A DNA stretch of 64,000 nt. Origin: Phocicoccus schoeneichii (GTDB taxonomy: Bacteria; Bacillota; Bacilli; Staphylococcales; Salinicoccaceae). Every line of letters begins with the position of its first letter. Position 1 is the first letter of the stretch. Below the pieces are notes generated by a model. The model searched no databases. It was given only the letters and a program-made list of their open reading frames with translations, and was not told where the DNA came from. Location of the stretch: positions 1 through 64,000 of the forward strand of contig NZ_BMDB01000003.1 of assembly GCF_014635565.1 (NCBI RefSeq), in the 5' to 3' direction. Position numbers and translations under genes: made by a program. Positions 9,345 to 18,920 of this stretch are shown piece by piece.

Positions 9345-9692
9345 TTAATTACTATCAATTAAAATTACAGTTGCAGTTGCATACTCTCTCGAATGTGAAA
9401 TAGAGATTAATGCACTGCTACCTTCAATAAAAGGTTTACCCAATTCATCATTCATGATGCTGATTTCATGAAACTGAATGTGCGCGCCAATTCCAGTACC
9501 AAGTGCTTTGCTGTATGCTTCCTTAGCACTGAAACGACCTGCAACATATTCATTTTTTCTCGTTTCATTATTTATACCATTGTAAACTTTTAATTCATTT
9601 TCTGAAAGTATTCTCCGTGCAAGTCTATCTTCATTGTTCGCACGGGTAATTCTTTTTATTTCTACAATATCTGTTCCAAGACCCGTAATCAT
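9345..9692 (-). CDS. acpS: Holo-acyl-carrier-protein synthase
   Basis: AcpS transfers phosphopantetheine from CoA to acyl carrier protein. The 115 aa length is normal for the small trimeric AcpS. The magnesium ligands are Asp8 in GTDIVEI and the Glu in RFSAKEAYSKA (about residue 58). It overlaps the stop of the upstream PH-domain gene by 4 nt and is followed by alr, as in Bacillus and Staphylococcus. Confidence 0.97.
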   Translation of the reverse strand: MITGLGTDIVEIKRITRANNEDRLARRILSENELKVYNGINNETRKNEYVAGRFSAKEAYSKALGTGIGAHIQFHEISIMNDELGKPFIEGSSALISISHSREYATATVILIDSN

Positions 9693-10174
9693 ACACTCGA
9701 ACCTCGTTTACTATTTCTAATAATCTCTCTGACCATCTGTCTAAGCGCTACTGCTTCCTCTTTCTCTAACTCAGGAATATATAGTTTTTCACTCGCAGTC
9801 GAGAACGTAATTCCAGAAAGACCAAATTTTCTCATGATTGGACCTTCCGACACATCGATGTTTTGAATTCTAAAGAGTGGTGCTACATGTCTCTTGCGCG
9901 TGAAAATTCCTTGTTCAACGATTAGTTCACCGTTCTCAATTTGGTACCTCAAATATTTATAAGTTAAAATTGGTTCAGCAATAATATAGTACCCGATATA
10001 AATAAGTGTGAGTAAGCCCACTCCTCCAATCGATAAATACAGATAAAAGTCTACATTTTCTGGGGTAAAAAAGGTTGCAACGAATAGACCAAGTAAAGTC
10101 AAGATGGGAATAATGAGGTAAATCGAACTCGTCACACGACGATATTTAATCGCGCTCTTCGATATTCGCTTCAT
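9689..10174 (-). CDS. Bacterial PH-domain membrane protein, YdbS-like
   Basis: This 161 aa protein has two membrane segments near the N terminus (about 16-38 and 44-66), then a DUF304/bPH2 domain: YEIENGELIVEQGIFTRKRHVAPLFRIQNIDVSEGPIMRKFG-type sequence with the Arg-hydrophobic-Gln-x-hydrophobic motif. Starting at the ATG at 10174 places AGGAGG 8 nt upstream. It is the third of three tandem PH proteins. Pairs of YdbS/YdbT proteins in Bacillus have been linked to resistance to some bacteriocins; the exact role is unknown. Confidence 0.85.
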   Translation of the reverse strand: MKRISKSAIKYRRVTSSIYLIIPILTLLGLFVATFFTPENVDFYLYLSIGGVGLLTLIYIGYYIIAEPILTYKYLRYQIENGELIVEQGIFTRKRHVAPLFRIQNIDVSEGPIMRKFGLSGITFSTASEKLYIPELEKEEAVALRQMVREIIRNSKRGSSV

Positions 10175-11708
10175 CAATCATTCCTCCTTCTACAAATCTC
10201 CAAATTCTATCTATATCATTACGTTCTAAATGCTTTAACGTCACAACAGAGTCGAGCACACCACCTGCCGTAATCACCGACACTGTACCGAGCTCTGCGC
10301 GTCTCGTAAATGGATTGTTATGCCATTCAATCGTGTTAATTTTTTCTGACTTAATCGCATAATGACTTCTAGCGAAAAACGATGTTTCCATTAGATTAAT
10401 TTCATCACCATTAATTGTATACCCAGTATGCTTCGCCGAGTATATTGCTGAGATGATTTGGAGGATAAAAATAATCGCACCAATAATCGTGATCATCCAG
10501 AATGCAACTGGTATGAAGTATTCGTGACTTACATATACGAGTACTACATAAATTACTAAAAAGAAAATACTACGCACTGTAAAGAATCGTCTGTATGCAC
10601 GTTTTTTAACAAATTCTACAGGCGTTTTAATTTCGTAATTCGGGAAGAATTTTGTCACAATATCAAAGAGTAACTTTGTCTTAATGAGTGGGACAACCAT
10701 CACTTTTCCGTCACTTAATTCTTCGTCGGTATCTCCCATAATCGTCACATATAACGATTTGAATCCAATCATTCTTCTTAAAATATTATCCTTGATAATA
10801 ATATTTTGTACGCGGTTGATATTTACCGTCACTCTCTTTTTCTCTAAAAGTCCATAAGTGATGATGAGATCTTCATTATCTTCAAACACTTTGTAATCAT
10901 AATAACGAATCAATAAAATCACTGTTCCGATAATATACCCAAAAATGATTAAAGCTAATGCAATGACTACAGTAAACACTAGCATTGACGTTATCAATTT
11001 TTGGAAGTTCTCTTCAATATAGTTTGTCACAAACGTATCTATATTGAATGTTGTTAAGAACGTAAAGAATCCGGCGATGAAAATCCCAAGTCCCCCACTT
11101 GTCATAGCCATAATGAATAACTCTTTCATCGTCATCTTATGGATAAGTGTCATTTCATCTTCAGAAACATTTTCTGTTGTTTCTATTGGTTCTATATTTT
11201 CATCTAGAATTTCAGTATCTATGTCTTCATCTGATACGATTTTAGGTTCTTCTTTTTCAGCCACTTTTTCTTTATAGACACTTCGGCGAATCTCTTCTGC
11301 CTGAGATAACTTAATACCTTCAATTGACACACCTTCTGCAGGCGTTTGTATGTCTAATTTACACACACCAAAGATTCTTAAGAACAAGGGTTCTGTAATA
11401 TCGATAGACTGGATGCGGTTGATTGTCAGTTCCTTTTCCTTTAAAACGAAGACACCTGTTTTGTAGATAAACTTTCCGTCTTCAATCCAAAATCGCGTCT
11501 TATATTTTTGCACAATATCCGTTGCGATCATAAGGAGCATAAACAGAAATACAATGAGTCCAATATAGATTAAGAAACGGTTTCCGCTTAGACCATCTCC
11601 ACCTATGAAGTTAAAAATGAAAATAGCTGCTGGGATCCAGAATGTTTTAATCGTGTTGCCAACTGAACCTAAATAAGCTAATGGATGTAATTTTTGAGGT
11701 TTATACAT
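10146..11708 (-). CDS. Bacterial PH-domain membrane protein, YdbT-like
   Basis: This 520 aa protein carries repeated bPH2 (DUF304) units separated by pairs of membrane segments. PH-like units start near residues 70, 275 and 430, each marked by INRIQ-, VNRVQN- or SEKINTI-type turns (LTINRIQSIDI, VNINRVQNIIIKDNILRR). An acidic cytoplasmic stretch rich in Glu, Asp and Thr lies around 150-190. The ATG follows GGAGG by 9 nt. Overlaps with both neighbours (8 and 29 nt) show translation coupled to the two smaller PH proteins. The three probably form one membrane complex of unknown function. Confidence 0.85.
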   Translation of the reverse strand: MYKPQKLHPLAYLGSVGNTIKTFWIPAAIFIFNFIGGDGLSGNRFLIYIGLIVFLFMLLMIATDIVQKYKTRFWIEDGKFIYKTGVFVLKEKELTINRIQSIDITEPLFLRIFGVCKLDIQTPAEGVSIEGIKLSQAEEIRRSVYKEKVAEKEEPKIVSDEDIDTEILDENIEPIETTENVSEDEMTLIHKMTMKELFIMAMTSGGLGIFIAGFFTFLTTFNIDTFVTNYIEENFQKLITSMLVFTVVIALALIIFGYIIGTVILLIRYYDYKVFEDNEDLIITYGLLEKKRVTVNINRVQNIIIKDNILRRMIGFKSLYVTIMGDTDEELSDGKVMVVPLIKTKLLFDIVTKFFPNYEIKTPVEFVKKRAYRRFFTVRSIFFLVIYVVLVYVSHEYFIPVAFWMITIIGAIIFILQIISAIYSAKHTGYTINGDEINLMETSFFARSHYAIKSEKINTIEWHNNPFTRRAELGTVSVITAGGVLDSVVTLKHLERNDIDRIWRFVEGGMIDEANIEERD

Positions 11709-12168
11709 GTGTAAATTCCTCCTTTACGAGCTCAATCATTTGAGATTGAAGTTGATATGCTTCATCAATTTTTAATGGAGGTAAATTAAACGATGTACCT
11801 GCTGTTGTTACTGTAAGTTTTGCGAGATTGTATCTTCTTGAAATAATCCCGTGAGACACCTCTACACCTTGTACACGTTTTAGTGGCAACATCTTGTGTT
11901 CTACTATAATAAATCCTTGAACAGTCACGAGACGTGTATTAAATATTTGATACTTTGTTACTTTTTGGTAAAAAACAGGTCTAATAAACACAAAAACAAT
12001 GAGATGTATGAGAACTAGAAACCCAAGACCTATAATCACCCACTCTTTATAAAAGTCAAAGTAGATGGCAATGCTTGCAATAATTAAATAAAAAATAAGT
12101 ACAATCACAAATGTGATGATTGATCTTAATCTTAAATACTTTTTTACATCATCTGATAATCGAATCAT
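11701..12168 (-). CDS. Bacterial PH-domain membrane protein, YdbS-like
   Basis: This 155 aa protein has two N-terminal membrane helices (about 15-37 and 42-65) followed by one bPH2 domain with FIIVEHKMLPLKRVQGVEVSHG and the closing YNLAKLTVTTAGT strand. It is the first gene of the three-gene PH set, with GGAGG six nt before the ATG. It is similar in layout to the 161 aa gene at the other end of the set, and the two small proteins flank the large one as in S. aureus. Confidence 0.85.
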   Translation of the reverse strand: MIRLSDDVKKYLRLRSIITFVIVLIFYLIIASIAIYFDFYKEWVIIGLGFLVLIHLIVFVFIRPVFYQKVTKYQIFNTRLVTVQGFIIVEHKMLPLKRVQGVEVSHGIISRRYNLAKLTVTTAGTSFNLPPLKIDEAYQLQSQMIELVKEEFTHV

Positions 12169-12217
12169 ACGTGACCTCCCCTTATTTTATTAATTATACA
12201 TGAGATATTTTACATAT

Positions 12218-12253
12218 AAAAATAAAAATAGCATCCCACTCTGTAGGATGCTC
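12218..12253 (-). terminator. Terminator of cshA
   Basis: On the reverse strand GCATCCTAC-AGA-GTGGGATGC (12231-12251) forms a 9-bp stem with one G-U pair, followed by TATTTTTATTTTTA. It starts 8 nt beyond the cshA stop codon. Confidence 0.88.
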
Positions 12254-12258
12254 AAATA

Positions 12259-13758
<1,500 letters not shown>

Positions 13759-13805
13759 TTAGTCTCCTTTGACTATTTCTTACCTCGTAAGTGTACAACT
13801 TCTCT

Positions 13806-13834
13806 ATATTACCACTTTCAGCTATACACTACAA
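13806..13834 (-). promoter_or_regulatory. Sigma-A promoter of cshA
   Basis: On the reverse strand TTGTAG (13829-13834) and TAATAT (13806-13811) are separated by 17 bp, about 50 bp before the TTG start of cshA and 4 bp beyond the murF stop. Confidence 0.6.
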
Positions 13835-13837
13835 GAA

Positions 13838-15184
13838 TTATTTTATACCTTCTTCTACTCGTTCTAGTTTCATACCACGAGATGCCTTTAATAAAACAAC
13901 GGTTCTATTCTCAATGACTTCATTTACTCTTTCAATCAGTGTGTCAATATCTGTAAAATGTTCACTGTTTGCTTTCTTAATATTATCGCTAATATTTTTA
14001 GCCGCTTCACCAAACGTAAAGATATGACTAAAGTTATTATCTTGGTTGATGTGTGTCGCAATGTCATAATGCAGTACGTCACTATAAGCTCCGAGCTCTA
14101 AAATATCACCAAGCACAAGAACCTTATTCTGATACTGCAAATCACGCACCGTATCAATCGCATTCTTCATTGAAGATGGGCTTGCATTGTACGCATCATT
14201 AATAAGAATTGCACCATTTTTTAATTCCTTTTGTTCCATGCGCATACCTGTAACTTTAAGCTTCAGAAGTGCCGCTTCAGACGTCTCATCTGAAATACCA
14301 AACTCACGCGCAATCATAATTGCGTACGACGCATTTAACGCGTTGTGACGACCGAGCTGTGGGATTTTGAAGTTCGCAGTATCTAAAGTAAACTCTGTCC
14401 CTTCAAGACGCTCTAAAATGTTTTTGATATGCACTCCATTTTTTTCGTTTTCTCCGACTGTCTTAATCGTATATGGCGTGTCTTTATCGACAATGTTTTC
14501 TAGCATTTCATAGTCTTTTGAATAGATAAAGAGCCCGTCATCTTTTAAAAAGTCCACAATCTCATATTTCACTTCTGCAATTTTTTCACGTGAACCAAGC
14601 TTCTCTAGGTGAGATTCTCCGACGCTTGTAATCACAGCGATGTCTGGGTTTGCGATATCTGAAAGATAATGAATATCTCCGATACTATCCATTCCCATTT
14701 CTAAGATAAGAATTTCAGTTTCTATATCTGTCGCGAGAATTGTGAGTGGCATTCCGAGTTCATTGTTTAGGTTACCTTGTGTCTTTTCGACCTTGTATTT
14801 ATCTTGTAAAATACATTCGATCATGTCTTTTGTTGTTGTCTTCCCGTTAGATCCAGTCACCGCAATGACTTTTGGGTTAAATGTCTTGAGATAGTTTTTC
14901 GCGAGAAGACCGAGTGCGCGTTCAGTATTGTCTACTAAAATGACGGGAACGTCATCTCTTTCTTGTTCTGATAAAGCAATAGATGCGCCACTTTCAAGTG
15001 CATATGCAATAAACTTGTGGCCATCTACATTTTCTCCAACAAATGGAATAAATAAATTATTTTCTTCAATTGTTCTTGTATCGATTGACACACCTTTAAC
15101 GTGTGTGTCTTTTATCTCTAACGCTTTCTGATTCATTGTACCATTTGTGAATTTTGAAAGTTTTTCAATCGTGATATTTAACAT
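13838..15184 (-). CDS. murF: UDP-MurNAc-tripeptide--D-alanyl-D-alanine ligase
   Basis: MurF adds the D-Ala-D-Ala dipeptide to UDP-MurNAc-tripeptide in the cytoplasm, the last soluble step of peptidoglycan precursor synthesis. The 448 aa product shows the N-terminal uridine-binding domain (SIDTRTIEENNLFIPFVGENVDGH), the ATP loop TGSNGKTTTKD (about 109-119), a central ligase domain and the C-terminal motif LINDAYNASPSSM. The ATG is preceded by GGAATGG. In S. aureus ddl lies directly upstream of murF; here the next gene upstream is the divergent rodA/ftsW with only a 101-nt gap. Confidence 0.96.
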   Translation of the reverse strand: MLNITIEKLSKFTNGTMNQKALEIKDTHVKGVSIDTRTIEENNLFIPFVGENVDGHKFIAYALESGASIALSEQERDDVPVILVDNTERALGLLAKNYLKTFNPKVIAVTGSNGKTTTKDMIECILQDKYKVEKTQGNLNNELGMPLTILATDIETEILILEMGMDSIGDIHYLSDIANPDIAVITSVGESHLEKLGSREKIAEVKYEIVDFLKDDGLFIYSKDYEMLENIVDKDTPYTIKTVGENEKNGVHIKNILERLEGTEFTLDTANFKIPQLGRHNALNASYAIMIAREFGISDETSEAALLKLKVTGMRMEQKELKNGAILINDAYNASPSSMKNAIDTVRDLQYQNKVLVLGDILELGAYSDVLHYDIATHINQDNNFSHIFTFGEAAKNISDNIKKANSEHFTDIDTLIERVNEVIENRTVVLLKASRGMKLERVEEGIK

Positions 15185-15222
15185 ATGGTTTCCATTCCTT
15201 ATAATGATTTGTACATGTTATA

Positions 15223-15251
15223 ATTATATGATAGACAATTTGTAATGTCAT
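15223..15251 (-). promoter_or_regulatory. Promoter of murF
   Basis: On the reverse strand ATGACA (15246-15251) and a perfect TATAAT (15223-15228) are separated by 17 bp. A divergent extended -10 for rodA (TGTTATAAT, 15216-15224) overlaps it on the other strand, so the two divergent promoters share DNA. Confidence 0.65.
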
Positions 15252-15285
15252 ATCTTCTATTTTTTTAATAAATTAGGTGACTGAT

Positions 15286-16476
15286 TTGAATGATTTAAAA
15301 TTTAAACGTATCAATTTGAGCTATCTTTCTCGTGTCGACTGGATTTTAGTGATACAGATTGCGATTCTAGCAACGATTAGTATTACTCTCATACAATCTG
15401 CGATGACAAGTGGCCAATATGGTACTAACTTTGCGATTCGACAGTTTTATTTTTATATTTTTGGATTCTTTATTGCATTCATTATCATGATCATTCCGTT
15501 TAGGTTGTTCCGCGAATATATATGGTTGATTTATGGGCTTGGAATTTTTAGTTTACTATTCCTGCACTTCTCGCCATTTGATAGCATAACGCCTATTATC
15601 AACGGTGCAAAAAGTTGGTACCAGTTCGGATTCTTTAGTATCCAACCTTCGGAGTTTATGAAGATCATCTATATTTTGACTATGAGTTACGTCATCAGTC
15701 AGCACAATAAATATAAACAGCATAATAGTTTAAATATGGATGTACGCTTACTAATAAAACTTGGACTCGTCTCACTTCTCCCGATGATTTTAATCTTGAT
15801 GCAAAACGACCTTGGAACTACGCTCGTTATGCTCGCTATTTTCTTTGGTATGGTCGTTGTGTCTGGGATTAGCTGGTGGATCATTCTGCCAGTTGTATTC
15901 ATGGTAGGTACCGTGGGTTTATCTCTCATACTTGGTATTTTATATCGACCAGATTTAATTAATAAACTCGGGATTCATTCGTATCAACTGGACCGTATCT
16001 ATTCGTGGTTAAGACCTGAAGATTATGGTTCTGATATCGGGTTCCAACTGATGAACTCACTGATTGCGATTGGTTCAGGTGGCGCAAGAGGTCGTGGGTA
16101 CGCTGACGGAATTATTTATATTCCTGAGAACCATACAGACTTTATTTTTACGATTGTTGGTGAGGAGTTTGGGTTTATCGGTACAACGATAGTTGTTATT
16201 CTGTTATTCCTATTACTCGTACACTTATTTAGAATTTCTCTAGCAACAAAGGATTCATTTGGAAGTTACTTTATTATCGGATATATTTCGTTACTCTTCT
16301 TCCATATTTTCCAGAATATTGGAATGACAATTCAAATTCTTCCAATCACTGGACTCCCACTTCCATTTATTAGTTATGGAGGTAGTGGTCTGTGGGCAAA
16401 TATGGTCGGTATCGGAATTGTGCTTAGCATATACTTTTACCGAGTAGATGAAAGAAAACGTAAGAGATTGATATAA
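15286..16476 (+). CDS. rodA: SEDS-family glycosyltransferase, RodA/FtsW type
   Basis: SEDS proteins polymerise peptidoglycan glycan strands in the membrane together with a class B penicillin-binding protein. The 396 aa protein is almost entirely hydrophobic, with about ten membrane helices. It carries family signatures QPSEFMKI, a QNDLGT motif, RIYSWLRPEDYGSDIGFQ and the C-terminal GLPLPFISYGGSG. I chose TTG at 15286 because AGGTGA lies five nt before it; the in-frame GTG at 15277 lies inside that site. Its place next to murF matches the RodA-type gene of S. aureus, but FtsW cannot be excluded by sequence alone. Confidence 0.9.
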   Translation: MNDLKFKRINLSYLSRVDWILVIQIAILATISITLIQSAMTSGQYGTNFAIRQFYFYIFGFFIAFIIMIIPFRLFREYIWLIYGLGIFSLLFLHFSPFDSITPIINGAKSWYQFGFFSIQPSEFMKIIYILTMSYVISQHNKYKQHNSLNMDVRLLIKLGLVSLLPMILILMQNDLGTTLVMLAIFFGMVVVSGISWWIILPVVFMVGTVGLSLILGILYRPDLINKLGIHSYQLDRIYSWLRPEDYGSDIGFQLMNSLIAIGSGGARGRGYADGIIYIPENHTDFIFTIVGEEFGFIGTTIVVILLFLLLVHLFRISLATKDSFGSYFIIGYISLLFFHIFQNIGMTIQILPITGLPLPFISYGGSGLWANMVGIGIVLSIYFYRVDERKRKRLI

Positions 16477-16517
16477 AAAAATAAACGGAAAGTGTACGTA
16501 AGTACTACTTTCCGTTT
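16475..16517 (-). terminator. Terminator between rodA and the 45-codon gene
   Basis: An 11-bp inverted repeat (AAACGGAAAGT at 16483-16493 and its complement at 16507-16517) is followed on the reverse strand by TTTTTTT. It ends the leftward 45-codon gene; on the forward strand it follows rodA directly but has only a weak TTTAAATAT tail. Confidence 0.85.
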
Positions 16518-16526
16518 AAATATATC

Positions 16527-16664
16527 TTATTCATTTAGTCTGAGTTTTTGCGCTGAGCTAATGCGTTTCATAAGTTCTATTCTTGACGGTGCGACTGAAA
16601 CTTTCACACCAAGTTCACGGAGCATTTCAACAACTTCTTTAATCTTTGAATTGTCATTTTTCAT
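16527..16664 (-). CDS. Small protein of unknown function (45 aa)
   Basis: A complete small reading frame on the reverse strand begins MKNDNSKIKEVVEMLRELGV and ends RISSAQKLRLNE. It is charged, probably helical, and has no membrane segment. GGAG lies 9 nt before the ATG and a strong terminator starts about 10 nt after the stop, so it looks like a real single-gene unit. The gene on the other strand (rodA) ends just beyond that terminator. The middle section (KVSVAPSRIELMKRI) looks conserved in style, but I cannot assign it to a named family. It may have been missed elsewhere because of its size. Confidence 0.65.
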   Translation of the reverse strand: MKNDNSKIKEVVEMLRELGVKVSVAPSRIELMKRISSAQKLRLNE

Positions 16665-16795
16665 GATAATGAACTCCTTATTTGTTAAGTTATCACTATT
16701 ATAATGTTTATTAGAGCCTATTACTACATGTATTTAATAATAATCGTTACATATTTGTCACGAATAGATTAAGTTAAAATGGAAGGAAAATGAGA

Positions 16796-18277
16796 ATGAA
16801 CGACTTTTTTGTTTCATTGATATCCAACTCTAGTGTTACCACAATTATTACAATCACCATCCTACTCATCAACTTTTTCCTGGCTATCGGTATGATTTTC
16901 TGGGAAAGAAAGAGTGCTCAAAGTGTATGGGCATGGCTTTTAATCTTGTTCTTCATTCCTATCGTTGGATTTATACTCTATTTATTCTTAGGTAGAACAA
17001 TTTATAACCACAAAATTTTTGAAATCCCAGAAGAAGATCAGATCGGGCTTGAATACCTTGTCCAAGAACAACTTGATGAAATTAGAAAAAATAATTTTGA
17101 ATTAGACAGTGATGTTGCCACTAAGCATACGAAACTCATTCATATGCTGCTTTATAACAACCAAAGTTTCGTAACATCAAACAACCATATTGATACTTTT
17201 TATAGAACACCAGATTTATTTAAACAGATGTTAGAAGATATCAAGAATGCCAAGGACCATATCCATTTTCAGTATTATATTTTTAGATTAGATAACCTTG
17301 GTAAAGAAATTTACAACGCACTTCTTGAAAAGCAACGTGAAGGAGTCTCTGTTCGTATTCTGTATGATGACATGGGGTCGAGAACGTTAAGACTCAGAAA
17401 CTTTAAAGAAATCCGCTCACTCGGTGGACATGTAGAAGCATTTTTCCCGAGTTTTTTATCTGTGATAAACCCACGAATTAACAACCGTAACCACAGAAAA
17501 ATTGTAGTGATCGACGGAAAAATTGGATACACAGGTGGATCGAACGTTGGAGATGAATACGTGGGTAACTCTAAAAAGTTCGGTTACTGGAGAGATACAC
17601 ATCTAAGAATTAAAGGGAATGCTGTAAAGTCACTTCAACTTAGATTTATGCTCGACTGGAACTCACAAAGAAGTCGTAATAAGATGGTTCACGAGACGAG
17701 ATATTTCCCTGAAATTGAGAATGTCGGAAACACGACGATGCAAATCGCGACAAGTGGACCTGATGAAAAATGGCAACAAATTAAATTCGGATATTTAAAG
17801 ATGATCAACTCAGCGAAGAAAGATATTTATATCCAATCCCCCTACTTCATTCCAGATCAGTCGATTATGGAAGCATTGAAGATTGCGATACTGTCCGGCG
17901 TGAACGTCAATATTATGATTCCGAGTTTCCCAGACCATCCATTCGTATATTGGGGAACGTACCATAACGTTGGAGAATTATCTAAAATGGGCGCCAAAAT
18001 TTTTATCTACCAAAAAGGATTTTTGCACCAGAAGACAATGATGATTGACAACGAAGTTGTAAGTATCGGATCAACGAATATGGATAACCGAAGCTTTGCA
18101 CTAAACTTTGAAGTCAACGCGTTTATTTTTGATAGAAAAGAAGCCGTAAAGCAGAGAGAAGCATTTGAGAAAGACGCAATAAACAGTAAGCTCTTGACAC
18201 CAGAAATCTATGCAGAACGTAGCGCATGGATCAAACTAAAAGAAGCCATCGCAAATCTAATATCACCAATATTGTAG
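16796..18277 (+). CDS. cls: Cardiolipin synthase
   Basis: This enzyme makes cardiolipin from two phosphatidylglycerols at the membrane. The 493 aa protein has two N-terminal membrane helices (about 5-30 and 38-60). The two phospholipase-D HKD motifs are HRKIVVIDGKIGYTGGSN (about residue 230) and HQKTMMIDNEVVSIGSTNMDNRSF (about 410). The ATG at 16796 sits 9 nt after GGAAGG; an ATG two codons earlier is only 3 nt from that site. The gene is followed by an imperfect terminator 90 nt beyond its stop. Confidence 0.95.
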   Translation: MNDFFVSLISNSSVTTIITITILLINFFLAIGMIFWERKSAQSVWAWLLILFFIPIVGFILYLFLGRTIYNHKIFEIPEEDQIGLEYLVQEQLDEIRKNNFELDSDVATKHTKLIHMLLYNNQSFVTSNNHIDTFYRTPDLFKQMLEDIKNAKDHIHFQYYIFRLDNLGKEIYNALLEKQREGVSVRILYDDMGSRTLRLRNFKEIRSLGGHVEAFFPSFLSVINPRINNRNHRKIVVIDGKIGYTGGSNVGDEYVGNSKKFGYWRDTHLRIKGNAVKSLQLRFMLDWNSQRSRNKMVHETRYFPEIENVGNTTMQIATSGPDEKWQQIKFGYLKMINSAKKDIYIQSPYFIPDQSIMEALKIAILSGVNVNIMIPSFPDHPFVYWGTYHNVGELSKMGAKIFIYQKGFLHQKTMMIDNEVVSIGSTNMDNRSFALNFEVNAFIFDRKEAVKQREAFEKDAINSKLLTPEIYAERSAWIKLKEAIANLISPIL

Positions 18278-18367
18278 ATTTGGATGTTGATTGGATACGG
18301 ATTGTTTAGAGATTGGATGTAGATTAGATGTCGGCGGTTGCTGTTGATGGTTGGCGACGGTGATATG

Positions 18368-18403
18368 AGATCGCATGGGAAACGAACCTGTGGGATCTTT
18401 TTT
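18368..18403 (+). terminator. Probable terminator of cls
   Basis: An imperfect 12-bp stem (AGATCGCATGGG at 18368-18379 with CCTGTGGGATCT at 18387-18398; one G-G mismatch, two G-U pairs) is followed by TTTTT. It is the only terminator-like structure between cls and the repeat region. Confidence 0.6.
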
Positions 18404-18546
18404 GTGTGGAGAATGATTTGTTGTGGTGCGAGTTGTGCGGGCGATGCAGGAACACTGGATTCAGAGAGAAAATTGAAATATGAAGAATTATTCTTTGAAT
18501 AAATAATAGCTCTCACCTAATCAGTATGTGGAATCGTGATTATATT

Positions 18547-18682
18547 GAAACCACGTGATGTTTAGCTTGTAATCGTCATGTATAATTCAGAATTCCAGGA
18601 AACCACGTGATGTTTAGCTCGTAATCGTCATGTATAATTCAGAATTCCAGGAAACCACGTGACGATTAGACCGGAATCAAGT
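18547..18682 (+). repeat. 52-bp tandem repeat, two full copies and a partial third
   Basis: Units start at 18547, 18599 and 18651 (each with GAAACCACGTGA), an exact 52-bp period. The first two copies differ at one base (GCTTG/GCTCG). The third keeps the first 12 bases and then diverges. Each full unit can fold as ACGTGATGTTTA-GCTTG-TAATCGTCATGT, a 12-bp imperfect hairpin with G-U pairs. A decayed fourth copy may precede the first (GGAATCGTGATTATATT, about 18530). It lies in a gene-free convergent intergenic region. Confidence 0.85.
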
Positions 18683-18872
18683 CGTCGTTTCTTAACTTCA
18701 GGTAAACATGCAATAGTTAAGACATGTAATCCTAGAATCTCTATCAACATGTAGCATTACTCCCAACAATACGACATGAAATCACACCACTTCAAATTAT
18801 GTATCTCTTTAACACACTAATTCCTCACCAGATCTACTAAAGATACACTCCCACAATCTTTCGTGTGTTTAT

Positions 18873-18906
18873 CTACAAAAAATACCACGAGCGCTCTGCT
18901 CGTGGC
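18873..18906 (-). terminator. Terminator of yidC
   Basis: On the reverse strand CCACGAGC-AGAGC-GCTCGTGG (18885-18905) is a perfect 8-bp stem, followed by TATTTTTTGT. It lies 15 nt after the yidC stop. Confidence 0.9.
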
Positions 18907-18920
18907 ATAAAATTTAAAGT

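Larger units (their letters stand above)
18278..18883 (+). other. Long intergenic region between cls and yidC
   Basis: No protein-coding gene with a ribosome site is visible here. It holds the cls terminator, a G-rich stretch with several GATTGGATG-like repeats just after cls (about 18279-18330), the 52-bp tandem hairpin repeats (18547-18682), and A+T-rich sequence with scattered ACATG words (about 18705-18770). The two flanking genes converge, so it is a 3'-3' intergenic region. Confidence 0.7.

Noticed and set aside
18208-18516. 102-codon reverse frame overlapping the cls 3' end
   Set aside because: Starts in intergenic DNA without a ribosome site and runs antisense into cls; composition looks random.
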